In this document: one piece after another, positions 27,296-38,720 of the stretch | How the letters are laid out: every line of letters begins with the position of its first letter | Numbering within the stretch: the first letter of the stretch is position 1 | Assembly (NCBI GenBank): GCA_947652115.1 | Contig: OX393562.1 | Coordinates: forward strand, 5,538,818-5,602,817 | Reading direction: 5' to 3' | DNA length: 64,000 nucleotides | Source: Blastomussa wellsi | Lineage: Eukaryota > Cnidaria > Anthozoa > Scleractinia > Plerogyridae | The notes under the pieces: generated by a model | The model's input: only the letters and a program-made list of their open reading frames with translations | Databases searched by the model: none | What the model was told of the DNA's origin: nothing | Made by a program: the position numbers and the translations under genes

Positions 27296-29638
27296 ATGGC
27301 TCTCAATATTTCTTTGATTATGGTAAGAAAGCAATCTATTATTTCTTGTTTCACTTGTAGAATTTATCGAACAAGCGATTCACTGTTAGTTAAACAGACT
27401 ACCTCTCAGCTTTATGAAGGTAAAATGCAATGAGTACATAGTTCCTCTAAAACCGGTTTAGTCTTCTACGCGCCGAATGGAGCATAGAGCACCCAGAGCA
27501 GCTTTCTATCGGAACCGGTGTCACTTAATCTTTTTGATCCCATAACATCCCAAATGGATAATCGTGGATAGTCCTCCTCCAGGACTTCTTCCATCTGGCC
27601 TTCCACCTTTTCCCTTGAGGGTTCCACTCCAAGGACAGGCGGGTGATGTTGGTGGCAGTGTTCCTCGGATTGTGGCCGATAAAGCTCAATTTCTGTCTCT
27701 GTGAGGTAACTTCAATCCTTTCATGCTTGTTACGCTGCCAGTGGAACTCTTCATTCGAGATCTTGGCCACCAGCTGCCTAAGATGTACCGGAGTCTGCGG
27801 TTGGTAAACGTCTGGAGTTTGTCGGAGAACAAAGAAGAACCAACGTCACGTTGGGATTGAAGATCCTCATCTTTGTCCACAGAGATATTATTGATCGTAA
27901 AATAGAGAAGCGTCTGGTTCCTTCCTTCAACTGGCCTCGGCACCTTCCTCCATACCGCCTGTGGTAATGAAAAGGCTGTCAAGGTATGAGAAAGCTCTTA
28001 CCAGTTCATTTGCCTCCCCTATACTGCTGAGGTTCAAACTCAAGACGAATGTGGTCTCATTGTCACCAGGGACTTGTCGAGATACCCAGTCTATCTTATG
28101 CCAAAAGTAAGAGAAGGAGAATAAGCAAGCAACTCTGGAGGACCCCAGTACTCATATTAAATCGCTCAATCATACAACCATCATGAAAAATAAAAATCCT
28201 GGCTTGGAAACCGCTTTAAGAGACCCGGATTATCCTAACGAGTTTCTCAGGGTTCCGAATTGCCGCATAATCATTCAGAGCAACGCCCGATCAACGGAAT
28301 CGAAATTCTACAAAAACCAGATTCAGCACTGTGTTCCATTCCAAGCTCTGCCGGCTAAAAAATGATCCTCGGTGTTGCTAGCTGGTCACAGCAGGACATG
28401 TCCTTGGAAAATCCTGCTAAATTAGTCACCCCGCAGTCAGTCCTTAAGAGCATCCTTCATCCTCTCTTCAACAGAAAAAAAGCATAATGTCCCTCTACTG
28501 AAAGTAAACGTTTCAAACACCACAGTTTAGTATCTTTCAACCGGTATCTCTTAGTCTTCTACGTAAAGTAGCGTTGCGTCAGATATTTGCGTTTGAATTT
28601 TTCAAATAGGCAATTTCCGAGTTCTCTTTTGCCTCAGCGTCAAAACGAGTCTAAGTGCGAACAATTTTTATGAAAATGTGTTTTACCTCCATCTTCATTC
28701 TCATGCAAAACGAGCTCATTTCCACATGAATAGTTTCGCACTTAGACTCGTTTTGAAACAGAGGGAAAAGGGAACTCGGAAATGGCCTATTATGATTTTG
28801 GTTAGCTGCAAGTCATGAATATAAAAATGGTAACAAAATCAGTCATAATATATATCACGATAAATGATTTATCCCAGGGTAATATTTATTTGTATAATGC
28901 AATCGTTTGGGTAAGAGCATTTTTCTATAGAACATGTGATCTTAATTTGCAAAGATTTTTACGATTTTATTTCTTCGCCTTCTGAGTAGTTTTAGTTTCG
29001 ATTGAGAAGATATATCAAACACGAGAGACAGTGTTTCATCACATTTCCAAACACCTTAAAATTCGTCAAAAATACTCCGCTGCGCGTCGTATTTTCAACT
29101 CTCTTCACGGTGTATGGAAATGTGATGAAACACTGTCTCTAGTGTTTGATATGTTACATCCTACATAGGCCTATTTATGTTTACTCTTTTTTTTTTTTCG
29201 TGTAGTCCATGATATTCCTGTGTGGTTGCTTCGTTATTCCAACCGCATTGGGCATAAGGTGCTACCATATGGTATGTGAAGGCGAATTTTGTTATGGAGA
29301 AGTAGGTGAAGTAGACTGCGAAGGCGCGGACGACGACAGGTGCGGTATTCTAACGTTCACAACAGAAGGTACAATCCACAATGAGATAAGGAATTGCACC
29401 AGATCGACTGAGGATTGTAACCAGGAGAGCACTTGTCAAAGGGTAGAAGATGCCATAGCCGAATGGGACGTGACTTTCTCGGACTGCTCCATAACTTGTT
29501 GCGAAGGTAATGTGTGCAATGAACCGGAAGAGGAGATTAAACTGGAAGAGGAGGATGACCAGGCAGATGAGAGCCCCAAAACCTCCCTGTCGATCCATAA
29601 TAAGAAAAAAGCCATCAAACTGTACCACATCAAACAAG
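27296..29638 (+). CDS. Ly6 gene C: Ly6/uPAR-like protein with acidic linker, inverted member of the array
   Basis: Exon 1 is 27296-27322 (27 nt, MALNISLIM, donor GTAAGA). Exon 2 is 29206-29638 (433 nt, after a long T-rich acceptor). Exon 2 completes the signal peptide and codes the same 12-Cys Ly6/uPAR pattern as A, B and D, including the acidic DDDRCG, NCTRS and TCCEG.VCN motifs. It runs about 32 codons longer than its paralogues: an acidic Glu/Asp run, then a Lys-rich end, finishing in phase 1 at a GTGAGG donor. A possible last exon is 31241-31257, with a good pyrimidine-tract acceptor, five codons and TGA, for about 158 aa in total. That exon is weakly supported. The gene is inverted relative to its neighbours. 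Intron 1 holds a dead LINE (antisense) and two MITEs. Confidence 0.8.
27525..28380 (-). pseudogene. Decayed non-LTR retrotransposon reverse transcriptase (LINE remnant)
   Basis: Read on the minus strand in several frames, this segment keeps the order of a LINE reverse transcriptase C-terminal half. First comes FVEF with LVRIIR, then a GVLQSC remnant of the GV.QGC motif. Next is a stretch like F.YL.S.....GG.EE, then LQ..RDVGSS and LRYILG.WW, then ISNEEFHWQ. It ends in a basic WR.TIHD tail. Stops and frameshifts separate these parts, and the catalytic FADD region appears deleted. It lies antisense in intron 1 of Ly6 gene C. Clade assignment (CR1- or RTE-like) is uncertain. Confidence 0.75.
28606..28790. 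mobile_element. Foldback MITE family C, copy 1
   Basis: The arms CAATTTCCGAGTTCTCTTTT and inverse, plus AAAACGAGTCTAAGTGCGAA and its complement, pair across the element. It lies in intron 1 of Ly6 gene C. Confidence 0.8.
29011..29153. mobile_element. Foldback MITE family D, copy 1
   Basis: The arms ATATCAAACACGAGAGACAG and inverse pair around a centre containing CTCCGCTGCGCGTCG. It ends 52 bp before exon 2 of Ly6 gene C, next to the acceptor tract. Confidence 0.75.
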
Positions 29639-29886
29639 GTGAGGGTCGATATCAATGTTTCTGTGTCACATCTTTATTACCTTTTGACATTGTTGCGGTT
29701 CAATGTTTTTTTGTATGTTTTTTTTTTGTTTTCCATGATGATGGTGGTGATAATGATGATGAAGATGATCATGATGATGATGACTTTTTTGTTTTTTATC
29801 TTTCTTTATTGAATAAACAACACATACACAATCATAAAAAAGGAAAATTACAAAAGAAACGGAAACGAAATTAAGAAAAAGTAATA

Positions 29887-29982
29887 GTTACATTAGTCTC
29901 CTGCGCAGCCGTTATTAGGGGATTGCGTTACACTTGTGGTAACGATATCCCCTAATAACGCCTGCGTAGGAGGCTATAGTTA
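29887..29982. repeat. Short foldback element, CTCCTGCGCAGCCGTTATTA arms
   Basis: CGTTATTAGGGGAT on the left pairs with ATCCCCTAATAACG on the right, and the outer arms pair imperfectly. Located 250 bp after Ly6 gene C exon 2. Confidence 0.75.
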
Positions 29983-31545
29983 CATGGGAAGTGAAAAAAA
30001 AATACGAATACAAGAAATGCACGAGATATGGAATGCCGCGTGTAGGTACAAAACTAGTTACATAGTATCAATAACAGAAAGACTGCGGAAAAAGAAACAA
30101 AAACAAGAATAACCGAGATCAGTGGTAATGAAACGAAAAAACAAAAACGATTAGATGACATTTCTTCATTTATTTTTAAATTCTTTATGTCGGTTATTTT
30201 TAATTGAAATTTGCTTAAGAGTGTCAATTTTGATACTCAAGAACAAGCTGTCGAAACTCACCAAACCATTGTCTTGAAAGCAGCTCAGCGCCGTCGCTCC
30301 TTTGACTTCAGTGGCTGACGTTTCACTAAAATAGCTGGCGTGCAATTGTTCCCACGATGTCAAATGTCAAATGTCAAAATTAGTTGTTGTGTCCGTCTAA
30401 CAAGTAGAACAATGGTTAAACAATGTAACGTTTCCGATAGCGAATAAAAACAACTGTTGCTTCCGTCCAGATTTTAAACGACGATCACTGAAAATTATCA
30501 CGTATGAGTTAACACTCATCGATAATTATAATATTTTCCGGTTGAACTTCGGTGTAAAATTTCCGCAGTACTTCAACCGAGCTAGTTTTGCGCGACCGTA
30601 GGAATCAAGTGAACGATGTCTCGCTTCCCGGCATTTGGGGCCCACATAGCGCCTACTTTCACAAGGCCGGATTTCGATTTAAATGATTACAGAGCACAGC
30701 CAATTGTTTGCTAATTAGAATTTCAAACGTTTATAGGGAAGGAGAAAACTGCCCAGTTGAAACTCGATGGGAGGAAAAAAGATTCCGCGGCAATCAGAAG
30801 AACGAAATTGAAGTTGGCCAAGCTTATATCCAACTTCCGCTTTTAATGTGAGTCTAAACGACCAAGTAAAGGGTAAATAGTTTAATAGCTAGGATGTAAT
30901 AAGCAATCAATTAACAACTGCATTCCCACTGAAAAGTTTATAATTGGAGGATTTCTTATGAGCAAAATTACTTAATTTTCTGCATAAGTAGTGTTATCAG
31001 GGGGCTGATGCCGGAATTTTTCATGCGGGGGGTGGGGGGGCTGTACAAAGTGGAGTAATTAAAGGCGATCCTGTCAATGCGAGAATTTTAGCGATATACA
31101 AGTATTAAAACAAGTTCTAATCCGCAACTGGTTATAGATTGTAAATCATCAAGCATCTCAGAGCTAAAGAGACTACAGTTTAAGATATGTGCATGGTTTT
31201 TAAATGAAGTAATCACTAACTCATGTTTTCCCTCATTTAGTCCGTGTTCGAACTTGATGCCTGCGCTTTGGTAAATAGGGACCCCAAAAAGGGTTTTAAG
31301 GCACTAGAAACCGAACTAACCAAGTTCCCGCAGTGTCTCGACCTTGTACTCAAGGCGTATTGAAATTAGTGTTCAGCGAGCTAGGATCGTTTCAGGTACA
31401 TGCGATGCACACATCTTAAGAAATAATAATTCGCATTGTCTTGGAACACTGGGACTTGAACTGATTTAAAATATCCAATCCGACGGGTCCGATTTGTCCC
31501 ACTTAGCCTTAACCAACATACATTAAATTAGAAAAAAAGTTTCGT

Positions 31546-31699
31546 ATTCTCTACTTGCAGAAATCCCATAATACACCTCTTTTACCCCCCCAAAATTTTG
31601 CATAATCATTGTTTGCAATTTCTCCTGGGACGTGAAGATGTCCCATGGGAAATCTAAAACAATGCCTATGCAAATTTTTGGGGGGTAGAAGCGGTGTAG
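31546..31699. mobile_element. Foldback MITE family B, copy 2 (right end truncated)
   Basis: Same left end and internal GGGACGTGAAGATGTCCC core as copy 1, but the right arm stops at GCGGTGTAG before the terminal repeat. Confidence 0.8.
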
Positions 31700-32968
31700 T
31701 TTTTGTTTTAAGCTATTCCGTAACAAAGGAATGTTTACATTTATATTCCTGGAATTCTTTTTTATTTATGTTCCTTTTGTAGATAAGACGTCTGTCTGTC
31801 TGGCCAAACTCCAAAGCTGAGCAAAGCAGCAAAGGCGCATACCAAAAGACACCTTTTGAATTACATATTGGTTTTAGTGTGACAATAAAAATATAAACTT
31901 GTGAGGTGAAGTGTTTATTTACCACAATAAAACCGTTAAACCGTGATATAGATGTCATTTATCTCCAATGAGTAAGATCCAAAGGTAACCAACCATATAT
32001 GGGCTTATTACAGTCACAGTCGTGGTGCACACAAAGCTCCCACCACCTCGAACCCTTTTAAGTGCCTTCAGCATCAGATATGTCTAGGATTGGTCAGTGA
32101 TGACATGTAACCTTTGTATGATAAGCATCAAAAAGCGTCTTCGTTAATAAAAGTTCACTAATTAAAACACACATAATGATGTCAAATATGAAGTAACTAT
32201 GGTGAAAACCTAGTCAAACATGAAGTAGTAATTGAAAACTACGCTGCGTTCAATCCTGAACATAAGTGTTCAGCATTGAGCATTTCCTCTTGCCAGTGGG
32301 AATGCGCCATGCTGTAACTATCTCCTGTCCTCAAATCGTACGTTTCGACCTCAGCAGGCATGGACTGGTCTGATGGTTTTAATCCTATTCAGACAGGGGT
32401 GGAGGGAAGGGGGTAGAACGTGCCCCGCTGACTTTCAACGTTTATAAAACTTTCATTATTTAACCAAAAGCTGCGACACTTTGCTACTTTTTATCTACAT
32501 TTTATCTCTGCCTCGTCCCCAGGCGCCGGTCAGTCAAAACGTTAACGCGGGAAACCAATGAGCGCGGGGGCAAAGCGCACCAATTACGACCCAGGAGCGA
32601 CGCCTGGGGACGAGGTAGACTTTACCTTGCCATAGCAGCCATCTTTTACAGGCGTGTTTTGCCAAAAAAAATCTTTATGTTTTTATGTTTTTGACATTTT
32701 CAGAACTTTTTAGCACTTTATGGTGTATTTGAGTAGTTTTGCTTGCTTTCTAACGTTTCGGAAAAGATAAAAAATTTTACGATGGTTACATCCAAGATGG
32801 CGGCTCTTTGGACATTATGACGTAAATACTAGTTGATATGACATCATCATCCCAAGTCTAAAAGTGTGGACTTTTGTTTTACTAAACAGCCTTTGAGTTT
32901 CATTATAATTCCTTAAATATTGTAAACGTTATGGGAGGGTGGGGGCGGAATCCGGTTACTACCCCAGT

Positions 32969-33153
32969 ATAGACCCTATGCATAAATGGCTGCCACTTTA
33001 AAATTCTTTTGTTTTCCTTTAAATTAGCCTTACTAACCTCGGTTTTGAGTTGGTAATTCAAAAGAATTTTTTCTTTTAAACGAGGTTAGTGAGGCTAATT
33101 TGAATACATACAAAAGAATTTTAAGTTGGCAGCCATTTATGCATAGGGTCTAT
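32969..33153. mobile_element. Foldback MITE family A, copy 2
   Basis: Nearly identical to copy 1, including the ends ATAGACCCTATGC/GCATAGGGTCTAT and the central AACCTCGGTTTTGAGTTGG. It lies upstream of the segmental-duplication copy 2 boundary. Confidence 0.85.
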
Positions 33154-34139
33154 TTAAAGGTCTGAAAAGCCCGGTATGAACAGAGTTAAAAGGTCAGCAA
33201 TGGATCGAAAGAGTATGTGATGGAGGGGCAGGGGCGAGTGAGAGATGGAGATGGAAGGCTGCGTTCAACCAACGAGTAAACTCCAGTGGCAAAGAGAGGA
33301 AAAACAAGCCAAAAAAGGAAATGAGAAATAAACTACACAAAAAGAGATTGATATCTCAGGAATGCACCTCGTTTATTTTATTGTATTATTTTACACAACC
33401 CTATTTAGCTTTAAGATTACCGAGCTACCTTTGCTTATGAACGAAGCAAATCCTCCTGCAAAACTTTTAATATGATAACTCGTCCTACAAGTGAACTTAG
33501 ATTCGGTTTAAAGGTTTTGTGGGTGAAAGGTCTTGCTAGGAAGCATAGGCGAAAGGTAAGTCGAAGATGGCCAATTACTTTAATTAATTCTTTAACAATC
33601 AGCGTATTTGTGTATCCTGTTCTCTGGCTGGTTCTTATTCCACATCTAAACAGATGAAGAAATAGAAAGTAAAATAAGTGAACTAGACAATAGGTTTTAT
33701 TTCATGTGTTCTGAATAATAAGACACCAAAAACACCTTAAATAATATGTTTTTCTCGATAACATTTACACTGATTTATTCTGAAAAGCAAATCACATTTA
33801 AACGGAAGGATTTTAGAGTAGCAATGAAAGAATGACGCGTTTTGAGGAAAGTTTGAAAAAAGTTTGAGGAACACTTTCGTCATGTGACATGGAAATAAAA
33901 TCAATTTATCACATCAAAATTTAATTCATATAATGACCAAATCGAAAAAATGAGAGATGAACCTTTGGGACTGAAAAATAAATTGTGCCTTATTCGCTGC
34001 AGTCACGGGGACTAGAAGGAGTTGAAAATTTTGTAAGCCCGTGGTTAGATCAATTCGAGTTTCAATACGTTATTTTAGTTTATGTAGAATTATTCAATTC
34101 ATAAGTAATATGCGCCTAAAGGAAGTCTGCTTACCAAAA

Positions 34140-37041
34140 TCATTGTGGCCAATGGAACTTCTTTGTGATTATTTTCAGTGCCTTGTCATTTTTCTTCTTG
34201 TCACCCAGACTGATCAGGGTACTCTTCTTTTTACCTGTAATGAATGCGTTCAGAACTTAAGATTATTGTCTAAACTGAGATTCTTAAAAGGCATTGTCAC
34301 GCCATTTTAGCAAAACTTTAAAAAGCTAAAACTCTTCTTCGCTCAAAGAAAAACCAAAAATTATGGCTTGGTTATGTTACCGAAGCCTATATTTTTCAAC
34401 TACAACATGCAGATAACTAACGACACTATATCGTCCTCTTGAAGTCACTTTACCTCGACAGGACCAAGTGTAACACTTTCGCTGCTGGATTTTCGCAAGA
34501 AACCTGTATTTTTTCGCATAAACGTAACTCTTAATTTGGTTTCATGTATGCTATGGTTCTACATTAATTGCCCTAAGCCGTGCTAGGAAAGGAATCTCTT
34601 ACACTGAAAAATTACGCGAAAAGATGTACAGTCTTTACGTGAGCGCTTGCACATAAGGCAAACTCTGAACTTTTGCTGGAATTTCCTCTTTCATGCGTTC
34701 CGTTTCACGTTACCTTCTTCTGCATCCTTTCTACCAGCCGGTCTGAATCATTGATTAGCCCCAGAAATAAGGCCTAGATCAATTATATGTGCCCATTAGC
34801 CTTTTCTTGGCCAATTAATTACGGGTCATTTGAATGACTGGTCTTCCAAATGTCGAAAAACGTCGACTTAAGGGGTTTCTTTTGATACAATATTTTTTTA
34901 TTATTTTATTTCATTAATATCAAATGTTACAATTGGCCGGTTAGCAGGCTACCCAAACTTGAATCAAACTTGCCATTTCAACCAAGGTTTGGTCCCAAAT
35001 GGTATTTTGATAAAATATAGTTTTTGTAGGGCAATCGATATTTCTATGACAAAGATAAACAGAAAACTAAGAATCAGAACCGAAGTCAAAGTTGAAGAAA
35101 TCACCAGAATATCCGTCAGCAGCAGTTGACGGATATTGAGTGAATAATGACCATATAAATTATGGGCAACGTGACAACTTCTTGAATAATAAAAGACGAT
35201 AATCTGCAGTCGTTTAACTTGTTGGTCATATTCCTTCATACTGGGGTATGCACAAGAAGAGCTGTTATGCTGTTCGTTCTGCTAGAGAAAAAACACAATA
35301 GGGAGCTTAAGCAATGAAGACGGCCACGGGGAGGACGACGCCTGGTTAATAATGAATATATATTTTCCGTACGAATCTCACAATTGCCTTGATGTATTCG
35401 TATATCGCTATCAAACGTAGCTATTGTAGAAAATATAAGGACGGCGTTTATTTCCAAACAGGAACATGAAAATTTAGACTTCAGGTTCACGTTCTCCAGA
35501 GTACTCAGAATTTTTTGCTCATTAAATCCACCCTGTTAAATCTTTTGCTTAGCGACTTTCTCGTTGACGTTGCCGTCGTGGTTTGCTTAAGGTAAGGTTA
35601 CTATGGAGAATTTGGGACACCAATATGGCCGCTGTTTCTTTGTTTTGGGATACCAATATGACCACCGTAAAAAATACGAGAGTTAAACGAGTATACCCAA
35701 AAACTGCAAGAATGTTTCAAGAAAGGCGATTACCACTTTTGACCTCTTTTCAGCATCTTCGTAGTTGTCTTGCCCTTATGCTTTCTTTATTGTTGTAAAA
35801 TTATTTAGAAGTGAGCCCCCTAGATGAGCAAAGTACATGCTTTTGGGCCGAACTTTAAATAAATATGTTTAAATAAAAAAATAAAAACAAAAACTGCAAG
35901 AACCGCATCTTCCTTACCTGACACATTGCACTCATCGGTGTCACAGCAGGTCACTGAACACGAATCAGCGACATCTCCAATGTCTTCTGCAAATTCCCTC
36001 ATGCGATCACAGGTTACCTTCTCGTTGCAATCATCGTGACTCGACCGGGTACAGTTCCATTTCGTAAATCTAATGTCGGACTCTAAGGTCACAGCCAGAG
36101 TCCCGCACCTGTCGTCATCTTCCTCTTGACAGTCAGCTACATCACCCTCGCTGCAGTCTGGTTGCTCATTTGGATAATAAACGCAGTCCTTTACCCGGCA
36201 TCTCAAACCGGAAGCTGAAGGAATGGTCGCCAAACCACAGAAAACCAACAAGAACTGCACAGATAAAGACCAATCGAGTAATCAATCAATCAATCGATCA
36301 ATAAATCAACTAACTGACCATATTATTTATTAAATCAGCGTCTGGATCACGACACTGATGCATCGTTCACCACATATCCGTAAAGAAAACTAAGAATTTC
36401 ACTGTTTGAAATTTAAAGGGGTTTATCATGAAATTGTGATTATTTTTATACTGAAATTGAGTAGAGGGGGGGGGGGGGAGCAAGGGGGGGGGTCTTGTCA
36501 CGAAGTCACGATAGTAAATTTTCGATTTCACGAATCACGAAAATTCGCTAAAATTCTGATCACAATGCAGTGAAATTCAGCTACGAACTCAACTTTAGAC
36601 ATTCACAAATTATTTCTTATCTATTCACGATTCACAGCCAAGGACATTCGCATTTCACGCCTCACGGAATACACTTCAATCGCGATTCACGGAACAGTTT
36701 TTTTTTTATCAAATCACGATCCACAGAGTAGAAAAAAACGGATCACGGCGTCACGAAAATACCCTTGCAGTTATGGTAAAATCATTTATCCACGAAACTC
36801 CTATCATATAAAAATATGGTTTGCCTAAGAGTCGAGGTTATTATCAATTATACTAAGAATCTAAAAATGTAATAATAATGTTATTTCAGGGAATAAATTG
36901 CAACAAACGACGTCATTAATGACGTGATACTATGTAATTATGACGCCAGAGCATCATTTGGTGATCATGGCATAGTCGGTAGCATAACACATGATAGTCA
37001 GAGTGATTACTAACAGCGAAGCAGACAATCCTGAGACACAT
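34140..37041 (-). CDS. Ly6 gene D: secreted Ly6/uPAR-like three-finger protein, 3 exons
   Basis: Exons are 37041-37015 (27 nt, MCLRIVCFA, donor GTTAGT), 36254-35918 (337 nt) and 34234-34140 (95 nt), about 152 aa, minus strand. The signal peptide spans the first junction. The mature domain begins at LRC, carries 12 cysteines and ends TCC.TDECN. The N-terminal half keeps KDC.YYP, and the middle keeps DDDRCGTL and WNC.RSSHDDC as in gene B. The last exon gives a polar, Lys-rich tail ending KKFHWPQ and TGA, closely matching gene B. It is the compact copy of the B/D duplication (2.9 kb against 7.6 kb), with fewer insertions in its introns. A secreted product is inferred because neither a GPI signal nor a TM segment is present. 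Confidence 0.88.
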
Positions 37042-37392
37042 TCTATCCTTACGCAACGGCTTTCTTTCGAAGGAACTAAAGAATGAAGAATATAAAAGAA
37101 AAAAGTACTCGTTAGCAACCAGAAACAATTGAGATTATACAGTATAATCTTAATTTATTTATACTGATTATTATCATTACTCTTTTTTTTTCCATTTCAA
37201 GTTATCAAGAAAATCGATAAAAAGCAAAGATTGTTTTCCTGTCACGTGTTCCTCTATAAATAATGACTAGAATCCTATATAATCGACCAAAACTGGCTTC
37301 TTTTTAGATTCAAAAAATTACCAAAGTTCCCAACAAACACATGATAAGTCTCGCGTACCAAAATAAAATAAAGCATCATCGGACACTTATTA

Positions 37393-37580
37393 AAAAAGGC
37401 CATTTCCGAGTTCTCTTTTGCCTTTTTTTTAAAAACGAGTCTAAGTGCGAAACTATTAATATGGAAATAAGCTTGCTTTGTATGAGAATGAACATGCAGG
37501 TAAAAGACGTTTCCATATGAATGGTTTTGCACTTAGACTCGTTTTGACGATGAGGCAAAAGAGTACTCGGAAATGGCCTA
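37393..37580. mobile_element. Foldback MITE family C, copy 2
   Basis: Same arms as copy 1 (GGCCATTTCCGAGTTCTC, ACGAGTCTAAGTGCGAAAC) with a different loop. It lies upstream of Ly6 gene D. Confidence 0.8.
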
Positions 37581-37999
37581 TGGGCCTTTATTAATCACAC
37601 GGCGGCCATGTTGAGTCCCGAGGGATCAAAAACTTTTGTTTTGCCACGCGTGAACTCCTTCCCAAACATTTCAACTCGAGGCTCAGGGTACGAAATCTAT
37701 TGTCTACAGCCAATATGGCCGCGCGCCACGCGAATAAGGCCCATTGTCAGCCACATCTTTGTTTTCCTTGAAATTCAGAATTTTCGGTTTTATAAACCAC
37801 GTGGAGAGCCCCTAAACAAGTAAATTCATAGCAAAACATCAATAGCTTATTTAACAGACTACCAGTAGCACAATTCCCGGCGATGCAATTTAACAAATTG
37901 ACGGCAGTTTTCTTTTTTGATCGAATGTCCTGTTATTTTTTCTGAATTTCGTCATCACATTGTTAAAGCAGATGTGTAAAAACTGCGGTCAATTTTTTT

Positions 38000-38350
38000 T
38001 TACCTTAGCAAAACGAAGGTAAAAGGATTGAGCGTACACTCAGAATTCGCGAGCTAAGTAAAAATGCGCGCGAAACCTGAAATTCTTTGATCGAAAACGA
38101 TTTCAAAATTTATAGCATCACAACCTTCAAACTACGTAAAGTAACTCAGAGACAAAATGTAGAAACAAAATTTACGACAATAATTAATCGTTATTCCATT
38201 CGGATTTTTTTTGGAAAACCCAATGAGTTTCTTCAAAGTTCAGTCCACTTGTAGTTTGGCAGAACCCTGCAAAAATTTTTCTACTCGTCGATTTTCACGT
38301 CAAACTTTGGCGTTTTCTCTTTAACAGTTAAATTCGACCCGGACTAATAT
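38000..38350. repeat. Dispersed repeat family H, left-part copy
   Basis: Direct match to the left half of 63040-63482: AACTTCAAAYTRC, GTAGAAACARAATTT, TTATTCCATTCG and TTTCACGTCAAACTTT in order. Confidence 0.6.
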
Positions 38351-38549
38351 CCCTCTTAAGTTGATGATTCTCCCATTGAATAATCCCCAAATGTCCAGCA
38401 TTTGGGATGGCATCGAAATCTTGAAATTGTGTGTAAAAATATTTTTTACCATAACTGCAGAATTCCTCGCACGCTCATTGACTAATGTTAGTGTTAAAAA
38501 ATAGACATACATGTAAATAACGTACAGTTGGAAGGCGTCAACCCGCGTG

Positions 38550-38720
38550 GTTGTCAAAGTTATACTAACCTTTTTTGAGAACGCAACCGATCCGGTTAAC
38601 GGCAAGAATATTAATGAAGAACAATACATTGCCCTACACGATATATAGTTATTAGTAAATTCCTTCACATAAAATATTGAGAGGGTAGAAGCTGAAAGCT
38701 TTCGTTGTACACCTTCAGGC
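38550..38720 (-). promoter_or_regulatory. Conserved upstream block of gene D, candidate 5'UTR exon ending at 38580
   Basis: This is the counterpart of the block at 22200-22430 upstream of gene B. It lies 1.5 kb upstream of gene D exon 1, on the same strand, with a GTTAGT donor after an A-rich exon end. An ORF through it (MYCSS...) is not matched in frame by the gene B copy, so it is taken as noncoding leader or promoter sequence. Confidence 0.4.

Larger units (their letters stand above)
29983..34139. other. Stretch between Ly6 genes C and D
   Basis: It holds MITE B copy 2, MITE A copy 2 and the start of duplication copy 2. The only coding candidate is the five-codon last exon of gene C (31241-31257). 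Nothing else is recognised. Confidence 0.5.

Noticed and set aside
29656..29874. Coding continuation of gene C past 29638 (Phe-rich, then Asp-rich and Lys-rich)
   Set aside because: It runs through a GTGAGG donor into T-rich and GAT-repeat low-complexity DNA and is more likely intron.
34964..35278. 105-codon minus-strand ORF with acceptor-like start and hydrophobic segments in intron 2 of gene D
   Set aside because: It would start in phase 0 while the Ly6 domain exon ends in phase 1, no counterpart was found in gene B, and no domain is recognised.
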